A stretch of 46,784 bases of DNA from Rhizobiales bacterium CCH10-E5 (GCA_001556125.1 LSIG01000072.1:1-46784); one strand, 5' to 3'; positions 15,566-24,718 are shown, counted from the first letter of the stretch. Notes: generated by a model from the letters alone, not told the origin. Made by a program: numbers and translations.

Positions 15566-16786
15566 CTACCCCGCCTTCGGCATCTGGACGACGTTGTGCA
15601 GCGTGTGGTCGGCGCCCTTGAGGAAGCGGCCGACATTGCGGGCAGCCTGGCGGATGCGCTGCTCGTTCTCGACGATGGCGATGCGTACGAAGTCGTCGCC
15701 ATGCTCGCCGAAGCCGATGCCGGGCGCCACCGCGACCTCGGCCTTCTCGATCAGCAGCTTCGAGAACTCCAGCGAGCCGAGATGGCGGAACTTCTCTGGG
15801 ATCGGCACCCAGGCGAACATCGAGGCGGCAGGAGCCGGGAACTCCCAGCCGGCCTTGCCGAAGCTTTCGACCAGCGCGTCGCGGCGCTTGCGGTAGATCT
15901 CGCGCATCTCGCGGATGCAATCGTCGGGGCCGTTGAGGGCGGCCGCCGCCGCGACCTGGATCGGGGTGTAGGCGCCATAGTCGAGATAGGACTTCACCCG
16001 GGCGAGCGCCGCCAGCAGCCGCTCGTTGCCGACCGCAAAGCCCATGCGCCAGCCGGCCATGGAGAAGGTCTTCGACATCGAGGTGAACTCGACCGTGACG
16101 TCCATCGCGCCCGGCACCTGCAGCATCGAAGGCGGCGGGTCGTTCTCGTCGAAATAGACCTCGGCATAGGCGAGGTCCGAGAGCAGGATCAGCTCGTGCT
16201 TCTTCGCGAAGGCGACGAGGTCCCGGTAGAAATCGAGCGAGGCGGTGTAGGCGGTCGGGTTCGCCGGATAGCAGGTGACGAGCGCGATCGGCTTCGGGAC
16301 CGAATGGATCATCGCCCGCTCGAGTGCCGGGAAGAAGGCCGGCGTCGGCTCGGCCGGTACGGAGCGGATCACGCCGCCCGCCATCAGGAAGCCGAAGGCG
16401 TGGATCGGATAGCTGGGGTTGGGCACCAGCACAACGTCGCCCGGCCCGGTGATGGCCTGCGCCATGTTGGCGAAGCCTTCCTTGGAGCCCAGTGTCGCGA
16501 CGACCTGGGTATCGGGATTGAGCTTCACGCCGAAGCGGCGCTCGTAGTAGTTCGCCTGCGCGCGGCGCAGCCCGCCGATGCCCTTGGAGGCCGAATAGCG
16601 ATCGGTGCGCGGCTTGCCGGCGGTCTCGACCAGCTTCTCGATGACATGCTTTGGCGCCGGCAGATCGGGATTGCCCATGCCGAGATCGACGATGTCGACG
16701 CCCTTGGCGCGTTCGGCCGCCTTGATCTTGTTGACCTGTTCGAAGACGTAGGGCGGCAGGCGCTTGATGCGGTGAAAATCGGCCAT
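15566..16786 (-). CDS. alaC: PLP-dependent aminotransferase, AlaC/DapL type
   Basis: This 406-residue class I/II aminotransferase has a PLP lysine in the segment TSMSKTFSMAGWRMGF (about residues 235-250), preceded by SDLAYAEVYF with the cofactor-binding Asp and Tyr. The opening LPPYVFEQVNKIKAAE is typical of the AlaC group, whose known member makes alanine from pyruvate and glutamate; close relatives are annotated as LL-diaminopimelate aminotransferase. The sequence does not separate these two activities with certainty; location next to hom fits either amino acid family. It heads the minus-strand run toward hom, glpX and recJ, separated from the next gene by about 200 nt holding a palindromic repeat. 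Confidence 0.88.
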   Translation of the reverse strand: MADFHRIKRLPPYVFEQVNKIKAAERAKGVDIVDLGMGNPDLPAPKHVIEKLVETAGKPRTDRYSASKGIGGLRRAQANYYERRFGVKLNPDTQVVATLGSKEGFANMAQAITGPGDVVLVPNPSYPIHAFGFLMAGGVIRSVPAEPTPAFFPALERAMIHSVPKPIALVTCYPANPTAYTASLDFYRDLVAFAKKHELILLSDLAYAEVYFDENDPPPSMLQVPGAMDVTVEFTSMSKTFSMAGWRMGFAVGNERLLAALARVKSYLDYGAYTPIQVAAAAALNGPDDCIREMREIYRKRRDALVESFGKAGWEFPAPAASMFAWVPIPEKFRHLGSLEFSKLLIEKAEVAVAPGIGFGEHGDDFVRIAIVENEQRIRQAARNVGRFLKGADHTLHNVVQMPKAG

Positions 16787-16992
16787 TCGAGTAGTTCCTT
16801 CGCCGGCCGGGCCGGCATCATGCCTGCGGGAACGCCCGGGCCGGCCCCGACGGTGCCGCGCCCTCCCCGCGATTCAGATCGTTGCGCGCAGCGCGCCTCT
16901 CGCCGCATCTTTGGTCACGGGCGGACCGAAAACGCAAGATTCAATCGCGAGCGTAGCACGGCCTGCGCGGCGGCCGCCGAGCGCCGGTCAGG

Positions 16993-17445
16993 TCAATTGG
17001 TGGGAATCGCGGCCGGCTTGGGGGCGGGCGTGGAGCCCAGCGTCTTCGCCACGTTGCCGGCGGCCTCGTTGGCGCTGCGCTTGGCCTCGAGTTCGGCCTC
17101 GATCTTCTTGAACTCGGCTCGCGGCTTGCAATCCTCGTTCGGCTTGCGACCGTCCGGGCGGTAGAGGAAGCGGGCCGCCTGCCCCTGCGGAACGAAAGCC
17201 GGCCTCGGCGTGTCTCCCTCGCAGAGCGGGTTCACCTGCACGGTCGTGCCAATCGGGATATAGGTTGGATCCGACGGTCGGGTTTCGCGCACGAAGGGCT
17301 TGGGTTCGGCGGCTGTGGTGGCCATTCCCGCCGCCTCCGCGACGCTCTTGCCCGTTTCGCCGGCGCAGCCCGCCACTGCGACGGCCAGACCCGTCAGCAT
17401 CAGCAGCGGCAGGAGCGGCGTGGACTGGAGTCGGGCTTGCGGCAT
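16993..17445 (-). CDS. Small outer-membrane-type lipoprotein (unknown function)
   Basis: This 150-residue protein has a signal peptide ending in the lipobox AVAGC (Cys about residue 27). The mature part is hydrophilic, contains two more cysteines (PLCEGD and EDCKPR) and ends in a basic helix followed by an Ala/Pro-rich tail. I do not recognise a named family. It is divergently oriented from phaC, and the 119-nt space between them holds a short inverted repeat, GTCCT (17496-17500) facing AGGAC (17505-17509). Confidence 0.75.
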   Translation of the reverse strand: MPQARLQSTPLLPLLMLTGLAVAVAGCAGETGKSVAEAAGMATTAAEPKPFVRETRPSDPTYIPIGTTVQVNPLCEGDTPRPAFVPQGQAARFLYRPDGRKPNEDCKPRAEFKKIEAELEAKRSANEAAGNVAKTLGSTPAPKPAAIPTN

Positions 17446-17564
17446 GGGTCGATCCGGCCTGTTGCGGAATTCTCTTTGTAGCCGATATCCGCTACGTCCT
17501 TAATAGGACCAAAATGGGGAGCAGACAGCAGCCCCAACAGAAGACGTGCGACGGGGAGAGCGCG

Positions 17565-19388
17565 ATGGACCGGCGAACCGGGGAGACGTCCGCGGGTGCG
17601 AACGGCGCGGCCGAGGTGCCGGTGCCGGATCTCGACGCTTTCGCCCAGAACATGAGCCGGCTCGTCGAGGAATACGGCAAGGTCACCGCCGCCTATCTGA
17701 AACCGATCGAGCGCGGCGAGGCCAAGGGCGGGCAGGCCGACGAAGCCAGTGAAATGGTCAAGACGCTCGGCCGCGTCGCCGAGAAATGGGTCTCCGATCC
17801 GCGCAAGATCATCGAGGCGCAGGCCTCGCTCACCGGCGATTTCCTGACATTGTGGAGCACGATGCTCAAGCGGGCCGGCGGCGAGGAGGCCAAGCCCGTG
17901 ATCGAGCCCGACAAGCGCGATGCGCGCTTCGCCGATCCCGACTGGTCGGCGCATCCGATGTTCGACTTCGTCAAGCAGGCCTATCTGATCGGCACGCGCT
18001 GGGCCGAATCGATGGTCGACCGGGCCGAGGATCTCGATCCCCACACCCGCGAGAAGGCGCGCTTCTATGTGAAGCAGATCGCCAGCGCTCTCTCGCCCTC
18101 CAATTTCGTCGCGACGAACCCCGAACTGCTGCGCGAGACGCTGCAGCAGAACGGCGAGAATCTCGTGCGCGGCATGAAGATGCTGGCGGAGGACATCGAG
18201 GCCGGCCGGGGCGAACTCAAGATCCGCCAATCCGATCCCGGCGCCTTCCAGATCGGGGTCAACATCGCCTCGACGCCGGGCAAGGTCGTCTGGCGCAACG
18301 ACATCATGGAGTTGATCCAATACGCGCCGGCGACCGACACGGTGTTGAAGCGCCCCCTCCTGATCGTGCCGCCCTGGATCAACAAGTTCTACATCCTCGA
18401 TCTCAATGCCGAGAAGAGCTTCATCCGCTGGTGCGTGGCGCAGGGCCTGACGGTCTTCTGCATCTCCTGGGTCAATCCGGACGAGCGCCATGCCGGCAAG
18501 GATTTCGAGAGCTACATGCGCGAGGGCGTTTTCGCCGCGCTGGAGGCGATCGAGCAGGCGACGGGCGAGAAGAAGGTCAGCGCCATCGGCTATTGCGTCG
18601 GCGGCACGCTGCTCGGCGTCACGCTGGCCTATATGGCGGCGGTTGGGGACAAGCGGATCGAGAGCGCGACCTTCTTCACCACCCAGGTCGATTTCGCGCA
18701 GGCCGGCGAGCTATCCGTCTTCGTCGACGAGGAGCAGATCCGGGCCGTCGAGGAGCAGATGACCAGGAGCGGCTATCTCGACGGCGCGCGCATGGCGGGC
18801 GCCTTCAACATGCTGCGCCCCAACGACCTGATCTGGTCCTATGCGGTCAACAACTACCTGAAGGGCAAGGCGCCGAGGCCCTTCGACCTGCTCTACTGGA
18901 ACTCCGATTCGACGCGGATGCCGGCGGCGAACCACTCCTTCTACCTGCGCAACTGCTATCTCGAGAACAAGCTCTCCAAGGGCGAGATGGTGGTCGGCGG
19001 CCAGCGGCTCGATCTGAAGAAGGTGACGATCCCGATCTACAACCTCGCGACCCGCGAGGACCACATCGCCCCGGCGCGCTCGGTCTTCACGGGCTCGCAA
19101 TGCTTCGGCGGGCCGGTCGACTACATCGTCGCGGGCTCGGGCCATATCGCCGGTGTCGTCAACCCGCCGGGCAAGGTGAAGTATCAGTACTGGACCGGCG
19201 GGCCGGCGCGCGGAACCTATGAGGACTGGATCGCGGCGGCACAGGAGCATCCCGGCTCCTGGTGGCCGCACTGGTTTTCCTGGGTCGAGGCGCAGGCGCC
19301 GAAGCGGGTCAAGGCGCGGGTGCCGGGAGCCGGCAAACTGCCGGCCCTCGCCGATGCGCCGGGGACCTATGTGCTGAAGAAGGCGTGA
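17565..19388 (+). CDS. phaC: Class I poly(3-hydroxyalkanoate) synthase
   Basis: This 607-residue enzyme polymerises (R)-3-hydroxyacyl-CoA into storage polyester at the granule surface. The lipase-like box with the catalytic Cys is GYCVGGT; the catalytic Asp lies in TREDHIAP and the His in GSGHIAGVVNPP. The N-terminal PhaC domain with WSAHPMFDFVKQAYL and the long hydrophilic N-terminus fit class I, which works without PhaE or PhaR. The ATG at 17565 has GGGGAG just upstream. Longer frames start further up but overlap the divergent gene. A bidirectional terminator follows. No phaA, phaB or phaR gene is nearby. Confidence 0.97.
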   Translation: MDRRTGETSAGANGAAEVPVPDLDAFAQNMSRLVEEYGKVTAAYLKPIERGEAKGGQADEASEMVKTLGRVAEKWVSDPRKIIEAQASLTGDFLTLWSTMLKRAGGEEAKPVIEPDKRDARFADPDWSAHPMFDFVKQAYLIGTRWAESMVDRAEDLDPHTREKARFYVKQIASALSPSNFVATNPELLRETLQQNGENLVRGMKMLAEDIEAGRGELKIRQSDPGAFQIGVNIASTPGKVVWRNDIMELIQYAPATDTVLKRPLLIVPPWINKFYILDLNAEKSFIRWCVAQGLTVFCISWVNPDERHAGKDFESYMREGVFAALEAIEQATGEKKVSAIGYCVGGTLLGVTLAYMAAVGDKRIESATFFTTQVDFAQAGELSVFVDEEQIRAVEEQMTRSGYLDGARMAGAFNMLRPNDLIWSYAVNNYLKGKAPRPFDLLYWNSDSTRMPAANHSFYLRNCYLENKLSKGEMVVGGQRLDLKKVTIPIYNLATREDHIAPARSVFTGSQCFGGPVDYIVAGSGHIAGVVNPPGKVKYQYWTGGPARGTYEDWIAAAQEHPGSWWPHWFSWVEAQAPKRVKARVPGAGKLPALADAPGTYVLKKA

Positions 19389-19424
19389 CCTCCCGACATT
19401 TCCACCCGCTGGCATTCTCTCATC

Positions 19425-19456
19425 AAAAAAGCCGGCCCGTGGGGGCCGGCTTTCTC
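19425..19456. terminator. Bidirectional terminator between phaC and the FadL-type gene
   Basis: GCCGGCCC (19431-19438) pairs with GGGCCGGC (19443-19450), with AAAAAA before and TTTCT after, so it can end transcription from both convergent genes. Confidence 0.85.
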
Positions 19457-19476
19457 GTGAGACGCTGTGGTTGCGC

Positions 19477-20814
19477 TCAGAACTTGCGAACCGCCGGCTG
19501 CACCGGGATCGTCTGGGCCGGGTTGTCCCAGCGATAGGTCAGGCCGGCCGAGACGATGTGGATGTAGGGCTTGGCCTCGGCGGTGAAAAACACAGGCGAC
19601 GTCCCCTGCTGCGGATGGGTTCCGCGGTAGTTCACTGATGCCTTGGTTACGTGAATGTAAGTGTAGCCAAGATCAAGCTTCAGCTTATCGGTGACCTGAT
19701 AGCTCGCGCCCGCCGAGAGCCAAAGTCGGTCGTTGTCCGAGATGAAGACTGTCCGGTTGGTGTCGTTTACTGCGGACAGTTCGTAGGCGATACCGGCACG
19801 CAGCGTCAGGGCCTGATTGTATTTGTACTCGACACCGCCGCTAAAATACCAGCTGTCGTCATAGACGAAGTTGAGGCTCGAGATCGGCAGTCCGCTGATC
19901 TGGCTGACGATCGGGATGCGGCGAAAGCGGCTCCAGTTGGTCCACTCGACGCCGAGATGGGCCTGCCACTGGTCGTTGATGACCTGCGACACGCCGAAGA
20001 CGACCGAATCCGGCAGGTTCAGATTGGCCTTGATCGGGCCGACGCCGGCCACCGTCGAGATCGTGCCTTCGAGCGTCTGCCGGATCGAGGAGCGATAGGC
20101 GAGACCGATTGTCGTGCCTTCGCGCGGGGTCAACGTCGCGCCGACGCGGAAGCCATAATCAACCGAGTCACCTTTTAATATCGTGTTCGGAGCGGCGGCA
20201 GTGATGCCGGCTGCATTCTTCAAATTAGTCTTCAAGTATTGAACTTGGAAGGCCGCACCCACTGACAGCCAGTCATTTAGCTTGTAGCCAATGGTCGGCG
20301 AGACGTTGATCGTCCGCAGCGTCGCGGAGCGACCATAGACTTGGCCGCCATAAAACTGATTATCGGCCTTGGACCGCAGACCAAACGGAGCTCCTGTGGT
20401 CAAGCCAACCCAGAACCGATCGGTGAGCTGCCAATTTGAATATGACGCCGGGATAAAGGCACCGTCGCCGCCGATGTTGCCGCTCCCGCCGGGGCTGCCG
20501 CCAAGAGCTTGGATCGGAAACCCACCGACGGTGGTAGGCAAGGTCGGATCATAGGAGGCGTTAGCGTTGAGATAGGTGAAGTTCCACTGGCTGTTGCGGC
20601 CGGGGAACATGGTGATCGTGGCCGGGTTCCAGGCCATTGCGCCCATGCCGATGCCGCCGGAAGCCGCGCCCGCATAAGCCATGCCGAGGCCCTCGGCGCT
20701 CTGGCCGCTGCGGATGGCGAAGGAGCTGGCCTGGGCCGCGCTGGCGGCGAGGAGGGCCGCGACCGAGACCGTGGCTGCGGCGGCTGTACGAACGATGCCC
20801 TTCATCGAATCCAT
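19477..20814 (-). CDS. FadL/OmpP1/TodX-type outer membrane transport protein
   Basis: This protein of about 445 residues has a clear signal peptide ending in AAQA-SSFA. The mature start SSFAIRSGQSAEGLGMAYAG and the following NPAT motif are typical of the FadL family of outer membrane channels for long-chain fatty acids and other hydrophobic compounds. The rest alternates in short amphipathic strands and ends in LTYRWDN followed by a C-terminal Phe, as expected for a beta-barrel. ATG codons at 20814 and 20805 are both possible. It converges on phaC; uptake of fatty acids feeding PHA synthesis is an attractive but unproven link. Confidence 0.9.
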   Translation of the reverse strand: MDSMKGIVRTAAAATVSVAALLAASAAQASSFAIRSGQSAEGLGMAYAGAASGGIGMGAMAWNPATITMFPGRNSQWNFTYLNANASYDPTLPTTVGGFPIQALGGSPGGSGNIGGDGAFIPASYSNWQLTDRFWVGLTTGAPFGLRSKADNQFYGGQVYGRSATLRTINVSPTIGYKLNDWLSVGAAFQVQYLKTNLKNAAGITAAAPNTILKGDSVDYGFRVGATLTPREGTTIGLAYRSSIRQTLEGTISTVAGVGPIKANLNLPDSVVFGVSQVINDQWQAHLGVEWTNWSRFRRIPIVSQISGLPISSLNFVYDDSWYFSGGVEYKYNQALTLRAGIAYELSAVNDTNRTVFISDNDRLWLSAGASYQVTDKLKLDLGYTYIHVTKASVNYRGTHPQQGTSPVFFTAEAKPYIHIVSAGLTYRWDNPAQTIPVQPAVRKF

Positions 20815-21231
20815 CCCGTCTTTCGTTTCTTCGGGCTGCAACGCCCGTCTCGAATCCGAGCATGCCGCGAGCCGCCCTTCGCCGCAATGCCGCCGCGAAG
20901 TCGCCGAATTTGCTGCGGCCGCCGACTTTGACGATGGGGAAGGCACGAAAATGCCCCGAACTTGTCCGTTTTTCCTGTTGCCGGCTTCAACGCCGCGCTA
21001 AAGATATCGTTTACATGCGAACTATCGCGGGTTTTCGTGTTTCTGGCGCGTTTCCAGACAGCGGCGCCCACGAGACGGGCACTCCGCTTTCGCGGGCTTC
21101 GTTGCATTCCCGCAACAATCGCATGGGCAGCCCCTCGCATCCGGGGCATGCGCGCGAATGGGCTTGTCTTTCGCGACGGCGTCTTGTCAGGATCGCCTCC
21201 CAATTAGATCGTTTGAAACGGGGGAAACGAC
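20815..21231. other. Intergenic region between divergent genes
   Basis: These 417 nt separate the FadL-type gene (minus) and the FAH-family gene (plus). They must hold both promoters, but I could not assign convincing -35/-10 pairs. No tRNA, strong hairpin or plausible small gene was found; the open frames here continue the neighbouring shadows. Confidence 0.5.
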
Positions 21232-22080
21232 GTGAAACTGCTACGCTACGGGGCTGCTGGCCAGGAAAAGCCGGGCCTCCTCGACGCCCAGGGCGTCCTG
21301 CGCGACCTTTCCGGCATCATTCCGGATGTCGCCGGAAAGGCCCTGACGTCGGGCTCGCTGGCGAAAATCAAGGCGCTCGATCCGCAGACGCTGCCGAAGG
21401 TGGACGGTGCGCCGCGCATCGGAGCCTGCGTCGGCGATGTGCGCAACTTCATCGCGGTGGGCCTCAACTTCGCCGACCATGCGGCCGAGACCGGCGCCGA
21501 GATCCCGAAGGAGCCGATCCTCTTCAACAAGGCGCCGAACTGCATCGTCGGCCCCAACGACGACGTGATCATTCCCAAGGGCTCGAAGAAGACGGACTGG
21601 GAGGTCGAGCTCGCCATCGTGATCGGCGACGGCGGCTCCTACATCCCGGAAGACAAGGCGATGGCCGCGATCGCGGGCTTCGCCGTCTGCAACGACGTCT
21701 CGGAGCGCGAGTTCCAGATCGAGCGCGGCGGCCAGTGGGCCAAGGGCAAGGGCTGCCCGACCTTCGGCCCGCTCGGCCCCTGGCTGGTGACGACGGACGA
21801 GGTCAAGGACGTCCAGAACCTCGCCATGTGGCTCGAGGTCGATGGCGAGCGCGTCCAGAACGGCTCGAGCAAGACGATGATCTTCGGCTGCGCCTATCTC
21901 GTCCACTACATCAGCCAGTTCATGCGGCTGGATCCGGGCGACGTCATCACCACCGGCACGCCGCCCGGCGTCGGTCTCGGCTTCAAGCCGCCGCGCTTCC
22001 TGAAAGGCGGCGAGGTCGTCAAGCTCGGCATCGAGGGCCTCGGCGAGCAGCAGCAGCACTTCAAGGCCTATCAGGGCTGA
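21232..22080 (+). CDS. Fumarylacetoacetate hydrolase family protein
   Basis: This 282-residue protein carries the FAH fold. The acidic metal-binding residues lie in DWEVELAIVIG and the following CNDVSERE segment, and NFADHAAE supplies the conserved His. The ending VITTGTPPGVGLG is the family signature. Members cleave or isomerise 2-oxo acids in aromatic degradation, or act as oxaloacetate decarboxylases or ureidoglycolate lyases; the substrate cannot be named from this sequence. The gene stands alone, with a strong terminator 22 nt downstream. Confidence 0.9.
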   Translation: MKLLRYGAAGQEKPGLLDAQGVLRDLSGIIPDVAGKALTSGSLAKIKALDPQTLPKVDGAPRIGACVGDVRNFIAVGLNFADHAAETGAEIPKEPILFNKAPNCIVGPNDDVIIPKGSKKTDWEVELAIVIGDGGSYIPEDKAMAAIAGFAVCNDVSEREFQIERGGQWAKGKGCPTFGPLGPWLVTTDEVKDVQNLAMWLEVDGERVQNGSSKTMIFGCAYLVHYISQFMRLDPGDVITTGTPPGVGLGFKPPRFLKGGEVVKLGIEGLGEQQQHFKAYQG

Positions 22081-22101
22081 GATTTCTCCGCTCGGACATG
22101 G

Positions 22102-22129
22102 AAAAGGGCCGCTCGCGCGGCCCTTTTTT
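22102..22129 (+). terminator. Rho-independent terminator after the FAH-family gene
   Basis: GGGCCGC (22106-22112) pairs with GCGGCCC (22117-22123), loop TCGC, followed by six T. The AAAA before it makes it usable from both strands, also serving argC, which converges here. Confidence 0.9.
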
Positions 22130-22153
22130 GTTACCACCGCCGCAGGGGCCGGC

Positions 22154-23089
22154 TCACTTCTCCGGCAGCCCCAGCATCAGCCGGATGTTCTGCACGGCAG
22201 CGCCCGAAGCGCCCTTGCCGAGATTGTCCAGCCGCGCGACCAGCACCGCCTGGCGCAGATCGTCGTCGCCGAAGACGCGCAGTTCCAGCTTGTTGGTGTC
22301 GTTCAGCGCCTGCGGCTCGAGCTTGCCGCCCGTCTGCGCGGCGGGAACGACCGAGACATAGGTCGAGCCGGCATAGTGCTCGGCCAGCGCATCGGCGAGA
22401 TCGGCCGCCTTGGGCTTGCCCGGCAGCGTGTCGAGATGCAGCGGCACCGAAACCAGCATGCCCTGCCGGAAATTCCCGACGGAGGGAATGAAGATCGGCC
22501 GCCGCGACAGCCGCGCATAGCGCTGCAGCTCGGGCAGGTGCTTGTGCTTGAGACCGAGGCCGTAGAGCTCGAAGGCCGGGGCCGTGCCGGCCTCATAGGC
22601 CTCGATCATACTCTTGCCGCCGCCCGAATAGCCCGACACCGCATTGATGGTGACGGGGTAATCCTGCGGGATGAAACCGGCATCGACCAGCGGCCGCAGC
22701 AGCGCGATACCGCCGGTGGGATAGCAGCCGGGGTTGGAGACGCGGGTGGCCTTGGCGATGGTCGCGGCGTGGCCGTGCTCCAGTTCGGCGAAGCCGTAGA
22801 CCCAGTCCGGCGCGACGCGATAGGCGGTCGAGGCGTCGACGATCTTCGGCGACTTCGCGCCGAGCGCGTCGGCGAGCGCGACCGATTCCTTCGCCGCGTC
22901 GTCCGGCAGGCAGAGCACGACGAGATCGACCTGCGCCATCATCTCCTGGCGGGCGACCGGGTCCTTGCGCTTCTCGGGATCGATGCTGCGGACGACGACA
23001 CCCGGCATCCCCGCCAGCCGGTCGCGGATGCCGAGTCCGGTGGTCCCGGCTTCGCCGTCGATGAAGATGGATTTCGGGTTCTGGCTCAT
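22154..23089 (-). CDS. argC: N-acetyl-gamma-glutamyl-phosphate reductase
   Basis: This 311-residue enzyme reduces N-acetylglutamyl phosphate in arginine biosynthesis. The shorter length and the opening IFIDGEAGTTGLGIRDRL mark the type 2 ArgC group. The active-site Cys lies in SNPGCYPTG and a conserved glycine-rich turn in SGYSGGGKSM. The start codon follows a long leader that contains a short Arg-rich frame and a terminator hairpin (separate entries), so expression is likely attenuated by arginine supply. The agmatinase gene, which acts on a product derived from arginine, lies upstream on the same strand. Confidence 0.96.
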   Translation of the reverse strand: MSQNPKSIFIDGEAGTTGLGIRDRLAGMPGVVVRSIDPEKRKDPVARQEMMAQVDLVVLCLPDDAAKESVALADALGAKSPKIVDASTAYRVAPDWVYGFAELEHGHAATIAKATRVSNPGCYPTGGIALLRPLVDAGFIPQDYPVTINAVSGYSGGGKSMIEAYEAGTAPAFELYGLGLKHKHLPELQRYARLSRRPIFIPSVGNFRQGMLVSVPLHLDTLPGKPKAADLADALAEHYAGSTYVSVVPAAQTGGKLEPQALNDTNKLELRVFGDDDLRQAVLVARLDNLGKGASGAAVQNIRLMLGLPEK

Positions 23090-23147
23090 CGGACCCTCGC
23101 AAGGCGTCTGGGGGATCGGCTCAAGAAGCTTGGCCGGCTTCGGGCAT

Positions 23148-23171
23148 AAAAAAACCGCGCTCCGGGCGCGG
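23148..23171 (-). terminator. Terminator hairpin in the argC leader (candidate attenuator)
   Basis: On the minus strand CCGCGC (23171-23166) pairs with GCGCGG (23160-23155), followed by seven T. It lies after the leader frame stop and 58 nt before the argC start, the right place for an attenuator. GCGCG within codons 16-17 of the leader frame could pair with the hairpin's first arm and act as antiterminator. Confidence 0.6.
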
Positions 23172-23200
23172 TCGCGGACAGTCGGACTGCAAGCCGAGCG

Positions 23201-23260
23201 TCATCGCGGTCGCGCGGGGGCGGCCGTGACAGGGCGACGTCGGGACAGGCTCATGGTCAT
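23201..23260 (-). CDS. Candidate arginine leader peptide before argC
   Basis: A 19-codon frame reads MTMSLSRRRPVTAAPARPR on the minus strand. It has five Arg codons, three of them consecutive (CGA CGT CGC). A promoter places the transcription start at or next to its ATG, so it would be leaderless, as described for the rhizobial trpL leader. It is followed by a terminator hairpin and then argC. Peptide expression is an inference; high GC makes Arg codons common by chance, which lowers confidence. Confidence 0.5.
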   Translation of the reverse strand: MTMSLSRRRPVTAAPARPR

Positions 23261-23266
23261 GGGCGG

Positions 23267-23295
23267 GATATGAGGGAGGGAGGGGGCGCTGTCAA
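23267..23295 (-). promoter_or_regulatory. Promoter of the argC leader
   Basis: The minus strand shows a consensus TTGACA (23295-23290), a 17-nt spacer and CATATC (23272-23267). The first base of the leader ATG at 23260 is the seventh nucleotide after the -10 box. Confidence 0.6.
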
Positions 23296-23420
23296 TTGCA
23301 TCGTCACTCTCACGCGGCGCGGAGCGACGACCAGCGTCCTGGTGGGCCTTGTGCCGACCATGACGGAAACGCGTTTCTGAACGATCCGAATCGCTTGGCG
23401 TGACCGGCGGACAATCCGAT

Positions 23421-24377
23421 TCAACGCGTTTTCTTCAGCGCCAATGCCTGGATGTGGTGCTGCACCAGGGTCGAGCCCGCGATCGCGGTGATGTCGGCAT
23501 GGTCGTAAGGCGGCGAGACCTCGACGAGGTCCATGCCGCGGATGTCGAGGTCGCGCAGGCCCCAGACCAGGCGCAGCGCCTGCTCTGACGACAACCCGCC
23601 CGAGACCGGCGTGCCCGTCCCTGGCGCAAAGGCGGGATCGAGCGCGTCGATGTCGAAGGTCAGATAGGCCGTCCTCTCCCCGACCCGCTCGCGGATCCGC
23701 GCGAGCGTGCCCGCGATGCCGAGTTCATGGACGGTGTAGGCGTCGAGGATCGCGATGCCGCCATCGCGCGGCGCAACGGTGCGGATGCCGATCTGGATCG
23801 AGCGCTCGATGTCGATCAACCCCTCGCGCACCGCCTCCAGCACGAAGGAGCCGTGGCCGATGGCGCCGACGCCGTCATCCCAGGTGTCCTGATGCGCGTC
23901 GAACTGGATCAGGGCGAGCGGGCCATGGCGGGCGACATGGGCGCGCAGCAACGGCAGTGTGACGAAATGGTCGCCGCCCAGCGTCACAAGATGCGCGCCT
24001 GAGGCGAGGATGCCCGCGGCTTCCCTCTCGATGGCGCGGGCGCAACCCGGCAGGTCGCCGCGCGGCAGCAGGCAGTCGCCATAGTCGAGGGCCGTGAGAT
24101 GCGCGAAGGGATCGAGACCGGAGGGGTATTGCGGATCGCCGTCGAAGATCGCGCTGGCGCGGCGGATCGCCTGCGGGCCGAAGCGGGCGCCGGGCCGGTT
24201 GGTCACCGCGAGATCGAAGGGCACGCCCCAGATCACGAGATCGCAGCCGGCGACGTCCTTGCCGTAGCGCCGGCGCATGAAGGAGAGCGCGCCTGCATAG
24301 GTCGGGTCGCCCGCACCGCCGCGGCGCTCGCCGGTGAAAGCGTGGTCGATCGAGCCCGGGCCAGCCTGCTCGGTCAT
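23421..24377 (-). CDS. speB: Agmatinase / ureohydrolase family protein
   Basis: This 318-residue protein belongs to the arginase-agmatinase family, which uses two Mn ions to hydrolyse guanidino compounds. The metal-binding motifs are GGDHFVTLP, FDAHQDTWD and FDIDALDPAFAPGTGTP. The N-terminal segment IWGVPFDLAVTNRPGARFGP is typical of agmatinase (agmatine to putrescine and urea), though guanidinobutyrase and other guanidino hydrolases look alike. The next gene downstream on this strand is argC; the small membrane protein gene lies just upstream (16 nt), suggesting a two-gene unit. Confidence 0.9.
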   Translation of the reverse strand: MTEQAGPGSIDHAFTGERRGGAGDPTYAGALSFMRRRYGKDVAGCDLVIWGVPFDLAVTNRPGARFGPQAIRRASAIFDGDPQYPSGLDPFAHLTALDYGDCLLPRGDLPGCARAIEREAAGILASGAHLVTLGGDHFVTLPLLRAHVARHGPLALIQFDAHQDTWDDGVGAIGHGSFVLEAVREGLIDIERSIQIGIRTVAPRDGGIAILDAYTVHELGIAGTLARIRERVGERTAYLTFDIDALDPAFAPGTGTPVSGGLSSEQALRLVWGLRDLDIRGMDLVEVSPPYDHADITAIAGSTLVQHHIQALALKKTR

Positions 24378-24393
24378 CGCCGCTCTCCCCGGC

Positions 24394-24675
24394 TCACGGG
24401 CGGCGCCCCATCAGCCAGACATAGAGGCACCAGGGCAGGATCAGCGCCAGCGCCGAGAGCACCAGCCGCAGAGTCGTCCAGGCGACCGGGTTCTGGAGCG
24501 CGCGCCCATCCAGTTCCGGCACGCCATGGATCAGACCGAGCGCAACGGCCGGCGCCAGAAAGATCACCAGCGCGCTGGCGATGCGCCGCCCGCGCGGCAG
24601 GTCCCGCCGGGCCAGCGCGATCAGGGCCGGCACGGCGATCATGCCGAAGGCGATGAGAGTCAGGAGGACACGCAT
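24394..24675 (-). CDS. Small inner-membrane protein (unknown function)
   Basis: This 93-residue protein has three predicted membrane segments (LLTLIAFGMIAVPALIAL, IASALVIFLAPAVALGL and LVLSALALILPWCLYVWL) joined by basic loops. I do not recognise the family. It ends 16 nt before the agmatinase gene on the same strand. Confidence 0.65.
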   Translation of the reverse strand: MRVLLTLIAFGMIAVPALIALARRDLPRGRRIASALVIFLAPAVALGLIHGVPELDGRALQNPVAWTTLRLVLSALALILPWCLYVWLMGRRP

Positions 24676-24718
24676 GGTCGTGGCCTATCGCAGCCGCTCT
24701 TCCGAGAAAACCCCGTCC

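Noticed and set aside
17265..17564. N-terminal extension of PhaC
   Set aside because: It would overlap the divergent lipoprotein gene and has no PhaC character; GGGGAG precedes the ATG at 17565.
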